From NCBI GenBank assembly GCA_024409185.1, contig JAKSUD010000033.1, positions 1 to 8,377 on the forward strand: a stretch of 8,377 nt of DNA, in the 5' to 3' direction. The position numbers and the translations under genes are program-made. Below are positions 5,715-8,377 of the stretch, piece after piece. Position 1 is the stretch's first letter; each line of letters starts with the position of its first letter. The stretch is from an archaeon. GTDB taxonomy: Archaea > Methanobacteriota > Methanobacteria > Methanobacteriales > Methanobacteriaceae. Under the pieces are notes generated by a model. That model searched no databases. It saw only the letters and a list, made by a program, of their open reading frames with translations, and was not told the DNA's origin.

Positions 5715-6731
5715 ATGATACAAAATAGAAATCAATTGATACAAGAAGTTTATCAATTATTAAATAAAGAAGGCTTTGAAACTTCAAACTTCTATGAACA
5801 AAGTTGTTTTGACCTTCTTGCACGTAAAAAATTACTTTTACTTATCTTAAAAGTCCTTGTTAATATTGATAGTATAAATGAATCTCACATTCAAGAAATA
5901 AGACAAATTTCCCAAGTATTTTTAGCATCCCCAATCATTGTAGGTTTAAAGTCTAAAAACCATATCTTAGAAGAAGATGTTGTTTATGAAAGACATGGAA
6001 TTCCAGCTATTGGATTTGAAACCTTAAAAAACATGATTGTTTATGATGAATATCCTGAAATATTAGCAGATAGAGGAGGATATTATGTTAAAATTAATGG
6101 GAATGTTTTAAAAGAATATAGGGAAGAATATTCTTTATCTTTAAAAGATTTAGCTGATCTTGCTCATGTATCACGTGCTACAATGTATAAATATGAAAAT
6201 GGAATTGTTCGTGCAAATACAGAAACAGCTATGGATTTAGAGAGAATTTTAAATACAAAAATCACATTAGATATTGATTTATTTGAACCATATCGTGAAG
6301 AAGATATTAAACTTAAAGCAGATTTAAGTAATAAAAATATCCCAAATACCCAACATCACGATAATGCTAAAGATTTAGCTAAATTAGGTTTTGGTGTTGT
6401 CTCAACAAATAAAAGCCCATTCGATACATTAGCTAAAGCAGAAATAAGTAGACAAGATAAAGAATCTAGAGATAAAAATATAAAAAATGAAAATCCTTTA
6501 ATAGCTAATGTAAATATGCCAAATGAAAGCAATACTAAAAAATTAAAACAAATGGCAGTTAGTTTAAAAGATTTATCTTTAATAACATCATCTGAATCTT
6601 TCTTTATTTTAAAAGATAAAAAAATTAATAACTCACTTGATGGAATTCCAGTTATTAAATCTTGGGAAATGAAGGAAGTAGAAGACTCAAAAGAGTTTTT
6701 AAAATTGATTAAAGAACGTAAAAACAATTAA
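5715..6731 (+). CDS. HTH-type transcriptional regulator, archaeal MTH_967-like family
   Basis: 338 residues from an ATG with GAGG 7 bases upstream. The N-terminal part (about 7-118) looks like the restriction-endonuclease-like alpha/beta fold seen in this family (CFDLLARKKLLLLILKVLVN at 31-50, ASPIIVG at 71-77, HGIPAIGFETL at 94-104). I see no intact nuclease active-site pattern, so it is likely a sensor or dimerisation domain. An XRE/Cro-type helix-turn-helix follows (131-185: LKEYREEYSLSLKDLADLA, VSRATMYKYENG, TAMDLERIL). After a variable polar linker (about 241-280) comes a C-terminal alpha/beta domain ending with GIPVIKSWEM (310-319). The family is widespread in archaea and its regulon is poorly known. 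It is divergent from tiaS, which is its only close candidate target here, apart from its own promoter. The membership is recalled from domain order and motif content. Confidence 0.85.
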   Translation: MIQNRNQLIQEVYQLLNKEGFETSNFYEQSCFDLLARKKLLLLILKVLVNIDSINESHIQEIRQISQVFLASPIIVGLKSKNHILEEDVVYERHGIPAIGFETLKNMIVYDEYPEILADRGGYYVKINGNVLKEYREEYSLSLKDLADLAHVSRATMYKYENGIVRANTETAMDLERILNTKITLDIDLFEPYREEDIKLKADLSNKNIPNTQHHDNAKDLAKLGFGVVSTNKSPFDTLAKAEISRQDKESRDKNIKNENPLIANVNMPNESNTKKLKQMAVSLKDLSLITSSESFFILKDKKINNSLDGIPVIKSWEMKEVEDSKEFLKLIKERKNN

Positions 6732-6757
6732 ATAAACTAATTTCAAATTATTTAAAA

Positions 6758-6838
6758 ATTTAAAAAATAAAAAAATCTTAAAATAATTTAAAAAATAAAT
6801 AAATTTTATAAAAATAAAATTAATATTTAAAAAATAAA
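6758..6838. repeat. Three copies of atttaaaaaataaa between the HTH gene and a small ORF
   Basis: The 14-mer occurs exactly at 6758, 6786 and 6825 within a stretch made almost only of A and T. The spacing is irregular (28 and 39 bp). Low complexity could produce this by chance, so a function is not claimed. Confidence 0.4.
6804..6813 (+). promoter_or_regulatory. Candidate TATA box for the small membrane protein gene
   Basis: TTTTATAAAA lies about 42 bases before the small ORF start, which would place the transcription start near 6837 and leave the AGGAA ribosome-binding site in a short leader. The region is so AT-rich that the match is weak evidence. Confidence 0.3.
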
Positions 6839-6855
6839 AAATAGGAACAGATAAA

Positions 6856-7020
6856 ATGAAAATCACTAAAAATCAAGTAATTCTCATATGTATAATTTTA
6901 CTTATTATTATAATCACAGTAACTTGTGTAACCCAAACTTACAATAAAATTGTTTTAGTTTTAGGTATTTTAGCACTTATTGTTATGTTATTAAATCTTT
7001 ATCTTGAAAGAAACAAATAA
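6856..7020 (+). CDS. Small two-helix membrane protein, unknown function
   Basis: An ATG-to-TAA frame of 55 codons (54 residues) with AGGAA (6843-6847) 8 bases upstream of the start. The protein starts MKITKNQ and has two hydrophobic segments (about 8-25, rich in Ile/Leu; and 31-47, IVLVLGILALIVMLLNL). A short polar turn QTYNK lies between them and a charged end LERNK follows. Both ends are basic, so they probably face the cytoplasm in a hairpin topology. I do not recognise a family. It follows the HTH regulator by 124 bp in the same direction with no clear terminator between, so it may share that transcript, and it converges with the aldo/keto-reductase-like gene. The ribosome-binding site, membrane pattern and clean codon use support a real gene, but conservation is untested. 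Confidence 0.6.
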   Translation: MKITKNQVILICIILLIIIITVTCVTQTYNKIVLVLGILALIVMLLNLYLERNK

Positions 7021-7052
7021 ATTGGATAAAGATTTTAAAAAATAAAAATAAA

Positions 7053-7095
7053 TAATTTTTTAAAAATAAAAATGAAAAATATTTTTAAAAAATTA
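7053..7095. terminator. Perfect 15-bp inverted repeat between convergent genes (bidirectional terminator)
   Basis: TAATTTTTTAAAAAT (7053-7067) and ATTTTTAAAAAATTA (7081-7095) pair perfectly around a 13-base loop. The right arm includes the stop codon of the minus-strand gene. T runs are present on both strands, so it can end transcription of the small membrane protein gene and of the reductase-like gene. Confidence 0.5.
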
Positions 7096-7908
7096 AACTT
7101 TTTTTAAAGCTGTAAAAGTTTGTTCAGCTTCTACTTCAGAAGCTATTCCAATAGCAACCATATCTACATAATCTAATGTTTTTAAGAAATCAAATGCTTC
7201 TTTAGGTGGTTGAATTCCTACAGCTAAAATTTTATTAATAATTATTTTTTTATCAATTTCTTTTAATAAATTAGCTAATTTTTCTTGATTTTCTTCTCTA
7301 AAATCATCACAATCCATCATATAAGCTACTTTATTTACAGGAACCATATAAAAATCAAATAAACTTTTATCTTCAAGTAATGGAGATTCTAAAAGTTTTT
7401 CACTTGTTTTAAATGGAAAAGAAGTAATTAAACCTGCAGAAATTCCAGTATCATTAATAGCTTCAAGGATTTTAGTTAAATAATCCCAATCATAACTATC
7501 TACAAGAAATTCATCAATAAGCATTACAGAATTATCAAATTCAGATAATTTTGCAATATCCTCTTCAATAGTAGCTTCTTGACGAGCTTGATTATAATCT
7601 GGAAATACATAATCCATATCAGTTTTACCAAGTGTAGAAACTACTTTCATATCTACTCCATTATCATTAGCTATTTTAAATGCTTTAAGTAAATTTGGAT
7701 TATTAGCTAAATTAATAGATCTAACACCTAACTCATATGATTTTTCAATAATTCCTGCAACTCTATTAGGATTTCTAAGTAAATCTAAATTATATAATCT
7801 AGTTCTATGACCAAAATAAGCATCAGCAAGAAAAGGAGCATTTCCCAAAACTACTCTTGGAATGCTTTTCCCATTAAACTCTAAATCATTTTCAAAAATA
7901 ATAAACAC
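7093..7908 (-). CDS. Aldo/keto-reductase-like TIM-barrel protein, probably catalytically atypical
   Basis: 271 residues if started at the GTG at 7908. The layout is that of an aldo/keto reductase barrel: an N-terminal hairpin and IPRVVLGNAPF (16-26), a first barrel helix and strand YELGVRSINLANNPN (58-72), MKVVSTLGK (87-95), SVMLIDEFLVDSYD (127-140), a MVPVNKVAYMMD strand (188-199), and the C-terminal KILAVGIQPPKEAFDFL then YVDMVAIGIASEVEAEQTF (226-265), similar to the cofactor-binding end of the family. The catalytic Asp expected after the GVRSI strand is Asn, and no Tyr/Lys/His set is obvious, so NADPH-dependent reduction is uncertain. It is cytoplasmic, with no signal or membrane segment. 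The start is unclear because the GTG forms part of the AGGTG ribosome-binding sequence; in-frame ATT codons follow at 7902 and 7899. No functional partner is adjacent. Confidence 0.55.
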   Translation of the reverse strand: MFIIFENDLEFNGKSIPRVVLGNAPFLADAYFGHRTRLYNLDLLRNPNRVAGIIEKSYELGVRSINLANNPNLLKAFKIANDNGVDMKVVSTLGKTDMDYVFPDYNQARQEATIEEDIAKLSEFDNSVMLIDEFLVDSYDWDYLTKILEAINDTGISAGLITSFPFKTSEKLLESPLLEDKSLFDFYMVPVNKVAYMMDCDDFREENQEKLANLLKEIDKKIIINKILAVGIQPPKEAFDFLKTLDYVDMVAIGIASEVEAEQTFTALKKV

Positions 7909-8062
7909 CTACTATTAACTTAAAATAATTGTATTAAACTAAATTATCTTAATAAATTAATTTTATAATTATTAATATTTATTAAAATAATTATATTTAA
8001 AAATTAGTAAAAATTAGGTCTTAAAAAGAATTGAATATTGGATAAAAAAAAAAGAAAAAATA
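7909..8062. other. Gene-free AT-rich interval upstream of the reductase-like gene
   Basis: No open frame with a ribosome-binding site was found on either strand. It should hold the promoter of the reductase-like gene (minus). AT content above 85 percent by eye gives several TATA-like strings and none stands out. The right end is the T-run of the DUF4013 terminator. Confidence 0.5.
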
Positions 8063-8084
8063 AATGTTCCTAAAAAGGAACATT
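8044..8084 (-). terminator. Hairpin plus T-run terminator of the DUF4013 gene
   Basis: AATGTTCCT (8063-8071) and AGGAACATT (8076-8084) form a 9-bp perfect stem with a 4-base loop, 11 bases after the DUF4013 stop. On the minus strand the stem is followed by six T, a C and ten T (8060 down to 8044). This resembles a bacterial intrinsic terminator and is the best terminator in the window. Confidence 0.8.
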
Positions 8085-8094
8085 AAAAGTGTGT

Positions 8095-8377
8095 TTATGC
8101 ATCAGCATATAATAATCCCATAGCTCTTGCACCGAATAATACAAGGAATGGTGCGAAGAGGAAAGTGAGTATAATAACAGAAATAATAATACCTACAACA
8201 GGGATTAAAGCAATTAATCCAGCTATAATACCTACAATAAAGGAAATAACTAATACAATAATAACTAAAAGAATATACCAAGCTACTAATCTTCCAGCAC
8301 CAATAGCTTTAATATCACCAGTAATTCCACTCCAACTTAAAGCATCTTTAATACTTCCAGTTTTAGCTAACCTACAA
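8095..8377 (-). CDS. DUF4013 domain membrane protein, partial (C-terminal 93 residues)
   Basis: The minus strand is open from the right edge to a TAA at 8095-8097. The visible part starts with RLAKTGSIKDALSWSGI, an amphipathic segment, followed by AIGAGRLVAWYILLVIIVLVISFIVGIIAG and a second hydrophobic stretch AILPVVGIIISVIILTF. It ends FLVLFGARAMGLLYADA. The pattern of a short SIK(D/E)A helix, Gly-rich hydrophobic helices separated by a proline, and a terminal LFG(A/S)RA(M/L)GLLY matches what I know of DUF4013 proteins, which occur in multiple copies in Methanobacteriales. Function is unknown; it is integral to the membrane. A strong intrinsic-type terminator lies 11 bases after the stop, so this is the last gene of its transcript. 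The start and N-terminal half are outside the window. Confidence 0.8.
   Translation of the reverse strand, partial: CRLAKTGSIKDALSWSGITGDIKAIGAGRLVAWYILLVIIVLVISFIVGIIAGLIALIPVVGIIISVIILTFLFAPFLVLFGARAMGLLYADA

Noticed and set aside
6356..6727. Minus-strand 123-codon frame opposite the HTH regulator
   Set aside because: It is antisense to the regulator's linker and C-terminal domain, where long reverse frames arise easily, and no independent signal supports it.

Overview
The window looks like a chromosomal segment of a host-associated methanogenic archaeon of the order Methanobacteriales, most likely Methanobrevibacter or a close relative. The reasons are the very AT-rich DNA and A/T-ending codons, a TiaS gene (agmatidine synthesis on tRNA-Ile2, found only in archaea), an HTH regulator of the archaeal MTH_967 type, a DUF4013 membrane protein of the kind common in Methanobacteriales, archaeal TATA-like promoters and oligo-T terminators. 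The genus is inferred; no rRNA or other marker is present.

Left part (1-3837, all minus strand): three genes read right to left. They are a DUF3100 multi-pass membrane protein (probable transporter), an MmgE/PrpD-family enzyme and a U32-peptidase-like TIM-barrel protein cut by the left edge. The DUF3100 and MmgE genes are separated by 94 bp that hold an oligo-T terminator and a TATA box placed so that the MmgE mRNA would be leaderless. The MmgE and U32-like genes are 21 bp apart and probably cotranscribed. This set resembles a small catabolic or uptake module of unknown substrate and is the least ordinary part of the window.

Middle (3838-4300): a non-coding stretch of about 460 bp. It holds a 55-bp element in two copies (5 mismatches, 142 bp apart), several palindromes near the DUF3100 gene, and a possible small RNA with a hairpin and oligo-U tail on the minus strand. 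Next are tiaS (minus) and, divergently, an MTH_967-type HTH regulator (plus).

Right part (6732-8377): a 54-residue two-helix membrane protein (plus) faces a degenerate aldo/keto-reductase-like barrel protein (minus), with a 15-bp perfect inverted repeat between them. After 186 bp without a gene comes the C-terminal end of a DUF4013 membrane protein (minus), followed on its strand by a clear hairpin-plus-T-run terminator. No mobile element, CRISPR array, tRNA or rRNA was seen.
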